From contig CM059971.1 of assembly GCA_030490835.1 (NCBI GenBank), forward strand, positions 50,702,012-50,766,011: DNA of 64,000 bases, read 5' to 3'. Position numbers and translations under genes: made by a program. Under the pieces are notes generated by a model, which saw only the letters and a program-made list of their open reading frames with translations, searched no databases and was not told where the DNA came from. Source of the DNA: Annona cherimola. Lineage: Eukaryota; Streptophyta; Magnoliopsida; Magnoliales; Annonaceae. Numbering within the stretch: the first letter of the stretch is position 1; every line of letters starts with the position of its first letter. Positions 11,419 through 24,697 of this stretch are shown here, piece by piece.

Positions 11419-13049
11419 TGAAGTTCCTTTCGTCCAATTCAGTTGTTTTGAATCTATTGGAATGCTTTAAAGTTTACCCGTTCTACTTAGAGTCAAATTA
11501 AGTCAATTAGATAGAGTTATACTCAATTCTAACTAATCAAAATTCATTCTATCAAACTCAATTAATTTGATCCGATTTGAATGCCTTTAAGGTCATCCGT
11601 TGTCGTTCGAATGTAAATGAAATCAAGGGATTGTTGTTAATTGTTGTTGATTGAAGTTCCTTTCGTCCAATTCAGTTGTTTTGAATCAATTGGAATGCTT
11701 TAAAGTTTACTCGTTCTACTTACAGTCAAATCAAGTCAATTAGATTGAGTTGTACTGAATTCTAACTAATCAAAGTTCATTCTATCAAACTCAATTCATT
11801 TGATTCGATTTGAATGCCTTTAAGGTCATCCGTTGTCGTTTGAATGTAAATGAAATCAAGGGATTGTTGTTAATTGTTCATGATTGAAGGTCCTTTCTTC
11901 CGATTCATTTGTTTTTAATCTTTTGGAATGCTTTAAAGTTTGCTCGTTCTACTTACAGTCAAATTAAGTCAATTAGATTGAGCTATACTCAATTCTAACT
12001 AATCAAAATTCATTCTATCAAACTCAATTCATTTGATTCGATTTGAATGCCTTTATGGTCATCCGTTGTCGTTCGAATGTAAATGAAATCAAGGGATTGT
12101 TGTTAATTATTGTTCATTGAAGTTCATTTCGTCCAATTCAGTTATTTTGAATCTATTTGAATGCTTTAAAGTTTACTCGTTCTCCTTACAGTCAAATCAA
12201 GTCAATTAGATTGAGTTGTACTCAATTCTAGCTAATCAAAGTTAATTCTATCAAACTCAATTCATTTGATTCGATTTGAATGCCTTTATGGTCATCCGTT
12301 GTCGTTCGAATGTAAATGAAATCAAGTGATTGTTGTCAATTATTGTTCATTGAAGTTCCTTTCGTCCATTTCAGTTGTTTTGAATCTATTGGAATGCTTT
12401 AAGGTTTACTCGTTCTACTTACAGTCAAATCAAGTCAATTAGATTGAGTTGTACTGAATTCTAACTAATCAAAGTTCATTCTATCAAACTCAATTCATTT
12501 GATTCGATTTGAATGCCTTTAAGGTCATCCGTTGTCGTTTGAATGTAAATGAAATCAAGGGATTGTTGTTAATTGTTCATGATTGAAGGTCCTTTCCTCC
12601 GATTCATTTGTTTTCAATCTTTTGGAATGCTTTAAAGTTTGCTCGTTCTACTTACAGTCAAATTAAGTCAATTAGATTGAGTTATACTCAATTCTAACTA
12701 ATCAAAATTCATTCTATCAAACTCAATTCATTTGATTCGATTTGAATGCCTTTATGGTCATCCGTTGTCGTTCGAATGTAAATGAAATCAAGGGATTGTT
12801 GTTAATTATTGTTCATTGAAGTTCATTTCGTCCAATTCAGTTGTTTTGAATCTATTTGAATGCTTTAAAGTTTACTCGTTCTCCTTACAGTCAAATCAAG
12901 TCAATTAGATTGAGTTGTACTCAATTCTAGCTAATCAAAGTTAATTATATCAAACTCAATTCATTTGATTCGATTTGAATGCCTTTAAGGTCATCCGTTG
13001 TCGTTCGAATGTAAATGAAATCAAGTGATTGTTGTCAATTATTGTTCAT
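11419..13049. repeat. HOR block, 7-mer PQRSTUV
   Basis: 1631 bp from P to the next P. Classes W and X are missing, so V (with 'gttaattatatc') abuts P directly. Its P carries 'attaatttgatccg' and is preceded by 'ttcagtgaag', both shared with the blocks at 14680 and 26328. Confidence 0.85.
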
Positions 13050-14679
13050 TGAAGTTCCTTTCGTCCAATTCAGTTGTTTTGAATCTATTGGAATGCTTTA
13101 AAGTTTACCCGTTCTACTTAGAGTCAAATTAAGTCAATTAGATAGAGTTATACTCAATTCTAACTAATCAAAATTCATTCTATCAAACTCAATTCATTTG
13201 ATCCGATTTGAATGCCTTTAAGGTCATCCGTTGTCGTTCGAATGTAAATGAAATCAAGGGATTGTTGTTAATTGTTGTTGATTGAAGTTCCTTTCGTCCA
13301 ATTCAGTTGTTTTGAATCAATTGGAATGCTTTAAAGTTTACTCGTTCTACTTACAGTCAAATCAAGTCAATTAGATTGAGTTGTACTGAATTCTAACTAA
13401 TCAAAGTTCATTCTATCAAACTCAATTCATTTGATTCGATTTGAATGCCTTTATGGTCATCCGTTGTCGTTTGAATGTAAATGAAATCAAGGGATTGTTG
13501 TTAATTGTTCATGATTGAAGGTCCTTTCTTCCGATTCATTTGTTTTAAATCTTTTGGAATGCTTTAAAGTTTGCTCGTTCTACTTACAGTCAAATTAAGT
13601 CAATTAGATTGAGCTATACTCAATTCTAACTAATCAAAATTCATTCTATCAAACTCAATTCATTTGATTCGATTTGAATGCCTTATGGTCATCCGTTGTC
13701 GTTTGAATGTAAATGAAATCAAGGGATTGTTGTTAATTGTTCATGATTGAAGGTCCTTTCCTCCGATTCATTTGTTTTCAATCTTTTGGAATGCTTTAAA
13801 GTTTGCTCGTTCTACTTACAGTCAAATTAAGTCAATTAGATTGAGTTATACTCAATTCTAACTAATCAAAATTCATTCTATCAAACTCAATTCATTTGAT
13901 TCGATTTGAATGCCTTTATGGTCATCCGTTGTCGTTCGAATGTAAATGAAATCAAGGGATTGTTGTTAATTATTGTTCATTGAAGTTCATTTCGTCCAAT
14001 TCAGTTGTTTTGAATCTATTTGAATGCTTTAAAGTTTACTCGATCTCCTTACAGTCAAATCAAGTCAATTAGATTGAGTTGTACTCAATTCTAGCTAATC
14101 AAAGTTAATTCTATCAAACTCAATTCATTTGATTCGATTTGAATGCCTTTAAGGTCATCCGTTGTCGTTCGAATGTAAATGAAATCAAGTGATTGTTGTC
14201 AATTATTGTTCATTGAAGTTCCTTTCGTCCAATTCAGTTGTTTTGAATCTATTGGAATGCTTTAAAGTTTACTCGTTCTACTTACAGTCAAATCAAGTCA
14301 ATTAGATTGAGTTCTACAGAATTCTAACTAATCAAAGTTCATTCTATCAAACTCAATTCATTTGATTCGATTTGAATGCCTTTAAGGTCATCCGTTGTCG
14401 TTCGAATGTAAATGAAATCAAAGGATTGTTGTTAATTATTGTTCATTGAAGTTCATTTCGTCCAATTCAGTTGTTTTGAATCTATTTGAATGCTTTAAAG
14501 TTTACTCGTTCTCCTTACAGTCAAATCAAGTCAATTAGATTGAGTTGTACTCAATTCTAGCTAATCAAAGTTAATTCTATCAAACTCAATTCATTTGATT
14601 CAATTTGAATGCCTTTAAGGTCATCCGTTGTCGTTCGAATGTAAATGAAATCAAGTGATTGTTGTCAATTATTGTTCAG
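13050..14679. repeat. HOR block, 7-mer PQR'UVWX
   Basis: 1630 bp. S and T are missing, R' carries the one-base deletion (gcc at 13680) and V has 'actcgatctcc'. Its equivalent lies exactly 11648 bp downstream at 24698. Confidence 0.85.
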
Positions 14680-16776
14680 TGAAGTTCCTTTCGTCCAATT
14701 CAGTTGTTTTGAATCTATTGGAATGCTTTAAAGTTTACCCGTTCTACTTAGAGTCAAATTAAGTCAATTAGATAGAGTTATACTCAATTCTAACTAATCA
14801 AAATTCATTCTATCAAACTCAATTAATTTGATCCGATTTGAATGCCTTTAAGGTCATCCGTTGTCGTTCGAATGTAAATGAAATCAAGGGATTGTTGTTA
14901 ATTGTTGTTGATTGAAGTTCCTTTCGTCCAATTCAGTTGTTTTGAATCAATTGGAATGCTTTAAAGTTTACTCGTTCTACTTACAGTCAAATCAAGTCAA
15001 TTAGATTGAGTTCTACTGAATTCTAACTAATCAAAGTTCATTCTATCAAACTCAATTCATATTATTCGATTTGAATGCCTTTAAGGTCATCCGTTGTCGT
15101 TTGAATGTAAATGAAATCAAGGGATTGTTGTTAATTGTTCATGATTGAAGGTCCTTTCTTCCGATTCATTTGTTTTAAATCTTTTGGAATGCTTTAAAGT
15201 TTGCTCGTTCTACTTACAGTCAAATTAAGTCAATTAGATTGAGCTATACTCAATTCTAACTAATCAAAATTCATTCTATCAAACTCAATTCATTTGATTC
15301 GATTTGAATGCCTTTATGGTCATCCGTTGTCGTTCGAATGTAAATGAAATCAAGGGATTGTTGTTAATTATTGTTCGTTGAAGTTCATTTCGTCCAATTC
15401 AGTTATTTTGAATCTATTTGAATGCTTTAAAGTTTACTCGTTCTCCTTACAGTCAAATCAAGTCAATTAGATTGAGTTGTACTCAATTCTAGCTAATCAA
15501 AGTTAATTCTATCAAACTCAATTCATTTGATTCGATTTGAATGCCTTTAAGGTCATCCGTTGTCGTTCGAATGTAAATGAAATCAAGTGATTGTTGTCAA
15601 TTATTGTTCATTTAAGTTCCTTTCGTCCATTTCAGTTGTTTTGAATCTATTGGAATGCTTTAAGGTTTACTCGTTCTACTTACAGTCAAATCAAGTCAAT
15701 TAGATTGAGTTGTACTGAATTCTAACTAATCAAAGTTCATTCTATCAAACTCAATTCATTTGATTCGATTTGAATGCCTTTAAGGTCATCCGTTGTCGTT
15801 TGAATGTAAACGAAATCAAGGGATTGTTGTTAATTGTTCATGATTGAAGGTCCTTTCCTCCGATTCATTTGTTTTCAATCTTTTGGAATGCTTTAAAGTT
15901 TGCTCGTTCTACTTACAGTCAAATTAAGTCAATTAGATTGAGTTATACTCAATTCTAACTAATCAAAATTCATTCTATCAAACTCAATTCATTTGATTCG
16001 ATTTGAATGCCTTTATGGTCATCCGTTGTCGTTCGAATGTAAATGAAATCAAGGGATTGTTGTTAATTATTGTTCATTGAAGTTCATTTCGTCCAATTCA
16101 GTTGTTTTGAATCTATTTGAATGCTTTAAAGTTTACTCGTTCTCCTTACAGTCAAATCAAGTCAATTAGATTGAGTTGTACTCAATTCTAGCTAATCAAA
16201 GTTAATTATATCAAACTCAATTCATTTGATTCGATTTTAATGCCTTTAAGGTCATCCGTTGTCGTTCGAATGTAAATGAAATCAAGTGATTGTTGTCAAT
16301 TATTGTTCATTGAAGTTCCTTTCGTCCAATTCAGTTGTTTTGAATCTATTGGAATGCTTTAAAGTTTACTCGTTCTATTTACAGTCAAATCAAGTCAATT
16401 AGATTGAGTTCTACAGAATTCTAACTAATCAAAGTTCATTCTATCAAACTCAATTCATTTGATTCGATTTGAATGCCTTTAAGGTCATCCGTTGTCGTTC
16501 GAATGTAAATGAAATCAAAGGATTGTTGTTAATTATTGTTCATTGAAGTTCATTTCGTCCAATTCAGTTGTTTTGAATCTATTTGAATGCTTTAAAGTTT
16601 ACTCGTTCTCCTTACAGTCAAATCAAGTCAATTAGATTGAGTTGTACTCAATTCTAGCTAATCAAAGTTAATTCTATCAAACTCAATTCATTTGATTCAA
16701 TTTGAATGCCTTTAAGGTCATCCGTTGTCGTTCGAATGTAAATGAAATCAAGTGATTGTTGTCAATTATTGTTCAT
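14680..16776. repeat. HOR block, full 9-mer
   Basis: 2097 bp, PQRSTUVWX. Shares rare variants with the block at 26328: 'ttcagtgaag' just before P, 'attaatttg' in P, 'catattattcg' in Q (15059 against 26707) and 'ttcatttaag' at the start of T. Private changes here include 'ttcgttgaag' near 15376, 'gtaaacg' near 15808 and 'ttctatttacag' near 16378. Confidence 0.87.
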
Positions 16777-18407
16777 TGAAGTTCCTTTCGTCCAATTCAG
16801 TTGTTTTGAATCTATTGGAATGCTTTAAAGTTTACCCGTTCTACTTAGAGTCAAATTAAGTCAATTAGATAGAGTTATACTCAATTCTAACTAATCAAAA
16901 TTCATTCTATCAAACTCAATTCATTTGATCCGATTTGAATGCCTTTAAGGTCATCCGTTGTCGTTCGAATGTAAATGAAATCAAGGGATTGTTGTTAATT
17001 ATTGTTCATTGAAGTTCATTTCGTCCAATTCAGTTATTTTGAATCTATTTGAATGCTTTAAAGTTTACTCGTTCTCCTTACAGTCAAATCAAGTCAATTA
17101 GATTGAGTTGTACTCAATTCTAGCTAATCAAAGTTAATTCTATCAAACTCAATTCATTTGATTCGATTTGAATGCCTTTAAGGTCATCCGTTGTCGTTCG
17201 AATGTAAATGAAATCAAGTGATTGTTGTCAATTATTGTTCATTGAAGTTCCTTTCGTCCATTTCAGTTGTTTTGAATCTATTGGAATGCTTTAAGGTTTA
17301 CTCGTTCTACTTACAGTCAAATCAAGTCAATTAGATTGAGTTGTACTGAATTCTAACTAATCAAAGTTCATTCTATCAAACTCAATTCATTTGATTCGAT
17401 TTGAATGCCTTTAAGGTCATCCGTTGTCGTTTGAATGTAAATGAAATCAAGGGATTGTTGTTAATTGTTCATGATTGAAGGTCCTTTCCTCCGATTCATT
17501 TGTTTTCAATCTTTTGGAATGCTTTAAAGTTTGCTCGTTCTACTTACAGTCAAATTAAGTCAATTAGATTGAGTTATACTCAATTCTAACTAATCAAAAT
17601 TCATTCTATCAAACTAAATTCATTTGATTCGATTTGAATGCCTTTATGGTCATCCGTTGTCGTTCGAATGTAAATGAAATCAAGGGATTGTTGTTAATTA
17701 TTGTTCATTGAAGTTCATTTCGTCCAATTCAGTTGTTTTGAATCTATTTGAATGCTTTAAAGTTTACTCGTTCTCCTTACAGTCAAATCAAGTCAATTAG
17801 ATTGAGTTGTACTCAATTCTAGCTAATCAAAGTTAATTATATCAAACTCAATTCATTTGATTCGATTTTAATGCCTTTAAGGTCATCCGTTGTCGTTCGA
17901 ATGTAAATGAAATCAAGTGATTGTTGTCAATTATTGTTCATTGAAGTTCCTTTCGTCCAATTCAGTTGTTTTGAATCTATTGGAATGCTTTAAAGTTTAC
18001 TCGTTCTACTTACAGTCAAATCAAGTCAATTAGATTGAGTTCTACAGAATTCTAACTAATCAAAGTTCATTCTATCAAACTCAATTCATTTGATTCGATT
18101 TGAATGCCTTTAAGGTCATCCGTTGTCGTTCGAATGTAAATGAAATCAAAGGATTGTTGTTAATTATTGTTCATTGAAGTTCATTTCGTCCAATTCAGTT
18201 GTTTTGAATCTATTTGAATGCTTTAAAGTTTACTCGTTCTCCTTACAGTCAAATCAAGTCAATTAGATTGAGTTGTACTCAATTCTAGCTAATCAAAGTT
18301 AATTCTATCAAACTCAATTCATTTGATTCAATTTGAATGCCTTTAAGGTCATCCGTTGTCGTTCGAATGTAAATGAAATCAAGTGATTGTTGTCAATTAT
18401 TGTTCAT
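16777..18407. repeat. HOR block, 7-mer PSTUVWX
   Basis: 1631 bp. Q and R are missing, so P is followed by S ('cagttattttg' near 17034). U carries 'aactaaattc' near 17612, and the same variant sits 11648 bp downstream near 29260. Confidence 0.85.
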
Positions 18408-19805
18408 TGAAGTTCCTTTCGTCCAATTCAGTTGTTTTGAATCTATTGGAATGCTTTAAAGTTTACCCGTTCTACTTAGAGTCAAATTAAGTCAATTAGA
18501 TAGAGTTATACTCAATTCTAACTAATCAAAATTCATTCTATCAAACTCAATTCATTTGATCCGATTTGAATGCCTTTAAGGTCATCCGTTGTCGTTCGAA
18601 TGTAAATGAAATCAAGGGATTGTTGTTAATTGTTGTTGATTGAAGTTCCTTTCGTCCAATTCAGTTGTTTTGAATCAATTGGAATGCTTTAAAGTTTACT
18701 CGTTCTACTTACAGTCAAATCAAGTCAATTAGATTGAGTTGTACTGAATTCTAACTAATCAAAGTTCATTCTATCAAACTCAATTCATTTGATTCGATTT
18801 GAATGCCTTTAAGGTCATCCGTTGTCGTTTGAATGTAAATGAAATCAAGGGATTGTTGTTAATTGTTCATGATTGAAGGTCCTTTCCTCCGATTCATTTG
18901 TTTTCAATCTTTTGGAATGCTTTAAAGTTTGCTCGTTCTACTTACAGTCAAATTAAGTCAATTAGATTGAGCTATACTCAATTCTAACTAATCAAAATTC
19001 ATTCTATCAAACTCAATTCATTTGATTCGATTTGAATGCCTTTATGGTCATCCGTTGTCGTTCGAATGTAAATGAAATCAAGGGATTGTTGTTAATTATT
19101 GTTCATTGAAGTTCATTTCGTCCAATTCAGTTGTTTTGAATCTATTTGAATGCTTTAAAGTTTACTCGTTCTCCTTACAGTCAAATCAAGTCAATTAGAT
19201 TGAGTTGTACTCAATTCTAGCTAATCAAAGTTAATTATATCAAACTCAATTCATTTGATTCGATTTTAATGCCTTTAAGGTCATCCGTTGTCGTTCGAAT
19301 GTAAATGAAATCAAGTGATTGTTGTCAATTATTGTTCATTGAAGTTCCTTTCGTCCAATTCAGTTGTTTTGAATCTATTGGAATGCTTTAAAGTTTACTC
19401 GTTCTACTTACAGTCAAATCAAGTCAATTAGATTGAGTTCTACAGAATTCTAACTAATCAAAGTTCATTCTATCAAACTCAATTCATTTGATTCGATTTG
19501 AATGCCTTTAAGGTCATCCGTTGTCGTTCGAATGTAAATGAAATCAAAGGATTGTTGTTAATTATTGTTCATTGAAGTTCATTTCGTCCAATTCAGTTGT
19601 TTTGAATCTATTTGAATGCTTTAAAGTTTACTCGTTCTCCTTACAGTCAAATCAAGTCAATTAGATTGAGTTGTACTCAATTCTAGCTAATCAAAGTTAA
19701 TTCTATCAAACTCAATTCATTTGATTCAATTTGAATGCCTTTAAGGTCATCCGTTGTCGTTCGAATGTAAATGAAATCAAGTGATTGTTGTCAATTATTG
19801 TTCAT
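18408..19805. repeat. HOR block, 6-mer PQ(U/R)VWX
   Basis: 1398 bp. The third monomer (18874-19106) has the U head ('cctccg', 'ttttcaatc') but the R body ('gagctatactc'). The equivalent block at 30056 has an unmixed U ('gagttatactc'). Confidence 0.82.
18874..19106. repeat. Hybrid U/R monomer
   Basis: U-specific base at 18905 ('ttttcaatc') and R-specific base at 18972 ('gagctatactc'). The exchange or conversion point lies in 18906-18971, which is identical in both classes. The copy 11648 bp downstream lacks the R-specific base, so the change occurred after the large duplication, or was removed from the other copy. Confidence 0.7.
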
Positions 19806-21436
19806 TGAAGTTCCTTTCGTCCAATTCAGTTGTTTTGAATCTATTGGAATGCTTTAAAGTTTACCCGTTCTACTTAGAGTCAAATTAAGTCAATTAGATA
19901 GAGTTATACTCAATTCTAACTAATCAAAATTCATTCTATCAAACTCAATTCATTTGATCCGATTTGAATGCCTTTAAGGTCATCCGTTGTCGTTCGAATG
20001 TAAATGAAATCAAGGGATTGTTGTTAATTGTTGTTGATTGAAGTTCCTTTCGTCCAATTCAGTTGTTTTGAATCAATTGGAATGCTTTAAAGTTTACTCG
20101 TTCTACTTACAGTCAAATCAAGTCAATTAGATTGAGTTGTACTGAATTCTAACTAATCAAAGTTCATTCTATCAAACTCAATTCATTTGATTCGATTTGA
20201 ATGCCTTTAAGGTCATCCGTTGTCGTTTGAATGTAAATGAAATCAAGGGATTGTTGTTAATTGTTCATGATTGAAGGTCCTTTCTTCCGATTCATTTGTT
20301 TTAAATCTTTTGGAATGCTTTAAAGTTTGCTCGTTCTACTTACAGTCAAATTAAGTCAATTAGATTGAGCTATACTCAATTCTAACTAATCAAAATTCAT
20401 TCTATCAAACTCAATTCATTTGATTCGATTTGAATGCCTTTATGGTCATCCGTTGTCGTTCGAATGTAAATGAAATCAAGGGATTGTTGTTAATTATTGT
20501 TCATTGAAGTTCATTTCGTCCAATTCAGTTATTTTGAATCTATTTGAATGCTTTAAAGTTTACTCGTTCTCCTTACAGTCAAATCAAGTCAATTAGATTG
20601 AGTTGTACTCAATTCTAGCTAATCAAAGTTAATTCTATCAAACTCAATTCATTTGATTCGATTTGAATGCCTTTATGGTCATCCGTTGTCGTTCGAATGT
20701 AAATGAAATCAAGTGATTGTTGTCAATTATTGTTCATTGAAGTTCCTTTCGTCCATTTCAGTTGTTTTGAATCTATTGGAATGCTTTAAGGTTTACTCGT
20801 TCTACTTACAGTCAAATCAAGTCAATTAGATTGAGTTGTACTGAATTCTAACTAATCAAAGTTCATTCTATCAAACTCAATTCATTTGATTCGATTTGAA
20901 TGCCTTTAAGGTCATCCGTTGTCGTTTGAATGTAAATGAAATCAAGGGATTGTTGTTAATTGTTCATGATTGAAGGTCCTTTCCTCCGATTCATTTGTTT
21001 TCAATCTTTTGGAATGCTTTAAAGTTTGCTCGTTCTACTTACAGTCAAATTAAGTCAATTAGATTGAGTTATACTCAATTCTAACTAATCAAAATTCATT
21101 CTATCAAACTCAATTCATTTGATTCGATTTGAATGCCTTTATGGTCATCCGTTGTCGTTCGAATGTAAATGAAATCAAGGGATTGTTGTTAATTATTGTT
21201 CATTGAAGTTCATTTCGTCCAATTCAGTTGTTTTGAATCTATTTGAATGCTTTAAAGTTTACTCGTTCTCCTTACAGTCAAATCAAGTCAATTAGATTGA
21301 GTTGTACTCAATTCTAGCTAATCAAAGTTAATTATATCAAACTCAATTCATTTGATTCGATTTGAATGCCTTTAAGGTCATCCGTTGTCGTTCGAATGTA
21401 AATGAAATCAAGTGATTGTTGTCAATTATTGTTCAT
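19806..21436. repeat. HOR block, 7-mer PQRSTUV
   Basis: 1631 bp, lacking W and X. With the next block it forms a 14-monomer pair of 3261 bp that is repeated in tandem at 23067 and also occurs at 11419. Confidence 0.85.
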
Positions 21437-23066
21437 TGAAGTTCCTTTCGTCCAATTCAGTTGTTTTGAATCTATTGGAATGCTTTAAAGTTTACCCGTT
21501 CTACTTAGAGTCAAATTAAGTCAATTAGATAGAGTTATACTCAATTCTAACTAATCAAAATTCATTCTATCAAACTCAATTCATTTGATCCGATTTGAAT
21601 GCCTTTAAGGTCATCCGTTGTCGTTCGAATGTAAATGAAATCAAGGGATTGTTGTTAATTGTTGTTGATTGAAGTTCCTTTCGTCCAATTCAGTTGTTTT
21701 GAATCAATTGGAATGCTTTAAAGTTTACTCGTTCTACTTACAGTCAAATCAAGTCAATTAGATTGAGTTGTACTGAATTCTAACTAATCAAAGTTCATTC
21801 TATCAAACTCAATTCATTTGATTCGATTTGAATGCCTTTATGGTCATCCGTTGTCGTTTGAATGTAAATGAAATCAAGGGATTGTTGTTAATTGTTCATG
21901 ATTGAAGGTCCTTTCTTCCGATTCATTTGTTTTAAATCTTTTGGAATGCTTTAAAGTTTGCTCGTTCTACTTACAGTCAAATTAAGTCAATTAGATTGAG
22001 CTATACTCAATTCTAACTAATCAAAATTCATTCTATCAAACTCAATTCATTTGATTCGATTTGAATGCCTTATGGTCATCCGTTGTCGTTTGAATGTAAA
22101 TGAAATCAAGGGATTGTTGTTAATTGTTCATGATTGAAGGTCCTTTCCTCCGATTCATTTGTTTTCAATCTTTTGGAATGCTTTAAAGTTTGCTCGTTCT
22201 ACTTACAGTCAAATCAAGTCAATTAGATTGAGTTATACTCAATTCTAACTAATCAAAATTCATTCTATCAAACTCAATTCATTTGATTCGATTTGAATGC
22301 CTTTATGGTCATCCGTTGTCGTTCGAATGTAAATGAAATCAAGGGATTGTTGTTAATTATTGTTCATTGAAGTTCATTTCGTCCAATTCAGTTGTTTTGA
22401 ATCTATTTGAATGCTTTAAAGTTTACTCGTTCTCCTTACAGTCAAATCAAGTCAATTAGATTGAGTTGTACTCAATTCTAGCTAATCAAAGTTAATTATA
22501 TCAAACTCAATTCATTTGATTCGATTTTAATGCCTTTAAGGTCATCCGTTGTCGTTCGAATGTAAATGAAATCAAGTGATTGTTGTCAATTATTGTTCAT
22601 TGAAGTTCCTTTCGTCCAATTCAGTTGTTTTGAATCTATTGGAATGCTTTAAAGTTTACTCGTTCTACTTACAGTCAAATCAAGTCAATTAGATTGAGTT
22701 CTACAGAATTCTAACTAATCAAAGTTCATTCTATCAAACTCAATTCATTTGATTCGATTTGAATGCCTTTAAGGTCATCCGTTGTCGTTCGAATGTAAAT
22801 GAAATCAAAGGATTGTTGTTAATTATTGTTCATTGAAGTTCATTTCGTCCAATTCAGTTGTTTTGAATCTATTTGAATGCTTTAAAGTTTACTCGTTCTC
22901 CTTACAGTCAAATCAAGTCAATTAGATTGAGTTGTACTCAATTCTAGCTAATCAAAGTTAATTCTATCAAACTCAATTCATTTGATTCAATTTGAATGCC
23001 TTTAAGGTCATCCGTTGTCGTTCGAATGTAAATGAAATCAAGTGATTGTTGTCAATTATTGTTCAT
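21437..23066. repeat. HOR block, 7-mer PQR'UVWX
   Basis: 1630 bp, lacking S and T, with the deletion-bearing R' (gcc at 22067). Its V has 'gattttaatg' and 'actcgttctcc' rather than 'actcgatctcc', and its U has 'aaatcaagtc' rather than 'aaattaagtc', so it is not an exact copy of 13050 or 24698. Confidence 0.85.
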
Positions 23067-24697
23067 TGAAGTTCCTTTCGTCCAATTCAGTTGTTTTGAA
23101 TCTATTGGAATGCTTTAAAGTTTACCCGTTCTACTTAGAGTCAAATTAAGTCAATTAGATAGAGTTATACTCAATTCTAACTAATCAAAATTCATTCTAT
23201 CAAACTCAATTCATTTGATCCGATTTGAATGCCTTTAAGGTCATCCGTTGTCGTTCGAATGTAAATGAAATCAAGGGATTGTTGTTAATTGTTGTTGATT
23301 GAAGTTCCTTTCGTCCAATTCAGTTGTTTTGAATCAATTGGAATGCTTTAAAGTTTACTCGTTCTACTTACAGTCAAATCAAGTCAATTAGATTGAGTTG
23401 TACTGAATTCTAACTAATCAAAGTTCATTCTATCAAACTCAATTCATTTGATTCGATTTGAATGCCTTTAAGGTCATCCGTTGTCGTTTGAATGTAAATG
23501 AAATCAAGGGATTGTTGTTAATTGTTCATGATTGAAGGTCCTTTCTTCCGATTCATTTGTTTTAAATCTTTTGGAATGCTTTAAAGTTTGCTCGTTCTAC
23601 TTACAGTCAAATTAAGTCAATTAGATTGAGCTATACTCAATTCTAACTAATCAAAATTCATTCTATCAAACTCAATTCATTTGATTCGATTTGAATGCCT
23701 TTATGGTCATCCGTTGTCGTTCGAATGTAAATGAAATCAAGGGATTGTTGTTAATTATTGTTCATTGAAGTTCATTTCGTCCAATTCAGTTATTTTGAAT
23801 CTATTTGAATGCTTTAAAGTTTACTCGTTCTCCTTACAGTCAAATCAAGTCAATTAGATTGAGTTGTACTCAATTCTAGCTAATCAAAGTTAATTCTATC
23901 AAACTCAATTCATTTGATTCGATTTGAATGCCTTTATGGTCATCCGTTGTCGTTCGAATGTAAATGAAATCAAGTGATTGTTGTCAATTATTGTTCATTG
24001 AAGTTCCTTTCGTCCATTTCAGTTGTTTTGAATCTATTGGAATGCTTTAAGGTTTACTCGTTCTACTTACAGTCAAATCAAGTCAATTAGATTGAGTTGT
24101 ACTGAATTCTAACTAATCAAAGTTCATTCTATCAAACTCAATTCATTTGATTCGATTTGAATGCCTTTAAGGTCATCCGTTGTCGTTTGAATGTAAATGA
24201 AATCAAGGGATTGTTGTTAATTGTTCATGATTGAAGGTCCTTTCCTCCGATTCATTTGTTTTCAATCTTTTGGAATGCTTTAAAGTTTGCTCGTTCTACT
24301 TACAGTCAAATTAAGTCAATTAGATTGAGTTATACTCAATTCTAACTAATCAAAATTCATTCTATCAAACTCAATTCATTTGATTCGATTTGAATGCCTT
24401 TATGGTCATCCGTTGTCGTTCGAATGTAAATGAAATCAAGGGATTGTTGTTAATTATTGTTCATTGAAGTTCATTTCGTCCAATTCAGTTGTTTTGAATC
24501 TATTTGAATGCTTTAAAGTTTACTCGTTCTCCTTACAGTCAAATCAAGTCAATTAGATTGAGTTGTACTCAATTCTAGCTAATCAAAGTTAATTATATCA
24601 AACTCAATTCATTTGATTCGATTTGAATGCCTTTAAGGTCATCCGTTGTCGTTCGAATGTAAATGAAATCAAGTGATTGTTGTCAATTATTGTTCAT
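23067..24697. repeat. HOR block, 7-mer PQRSTUV
   Basis: 1631 bp, equivalent to 11419-13049 at +11648. The two differ at the P end ('attcatttg' here, 'attaatttg' there), at the base before P, and at R ('ttttaaatc' here, 'tttttaatc' there). From about 11.9 kb onward I see them match apart from scattered single changes. Confidence 0.85.
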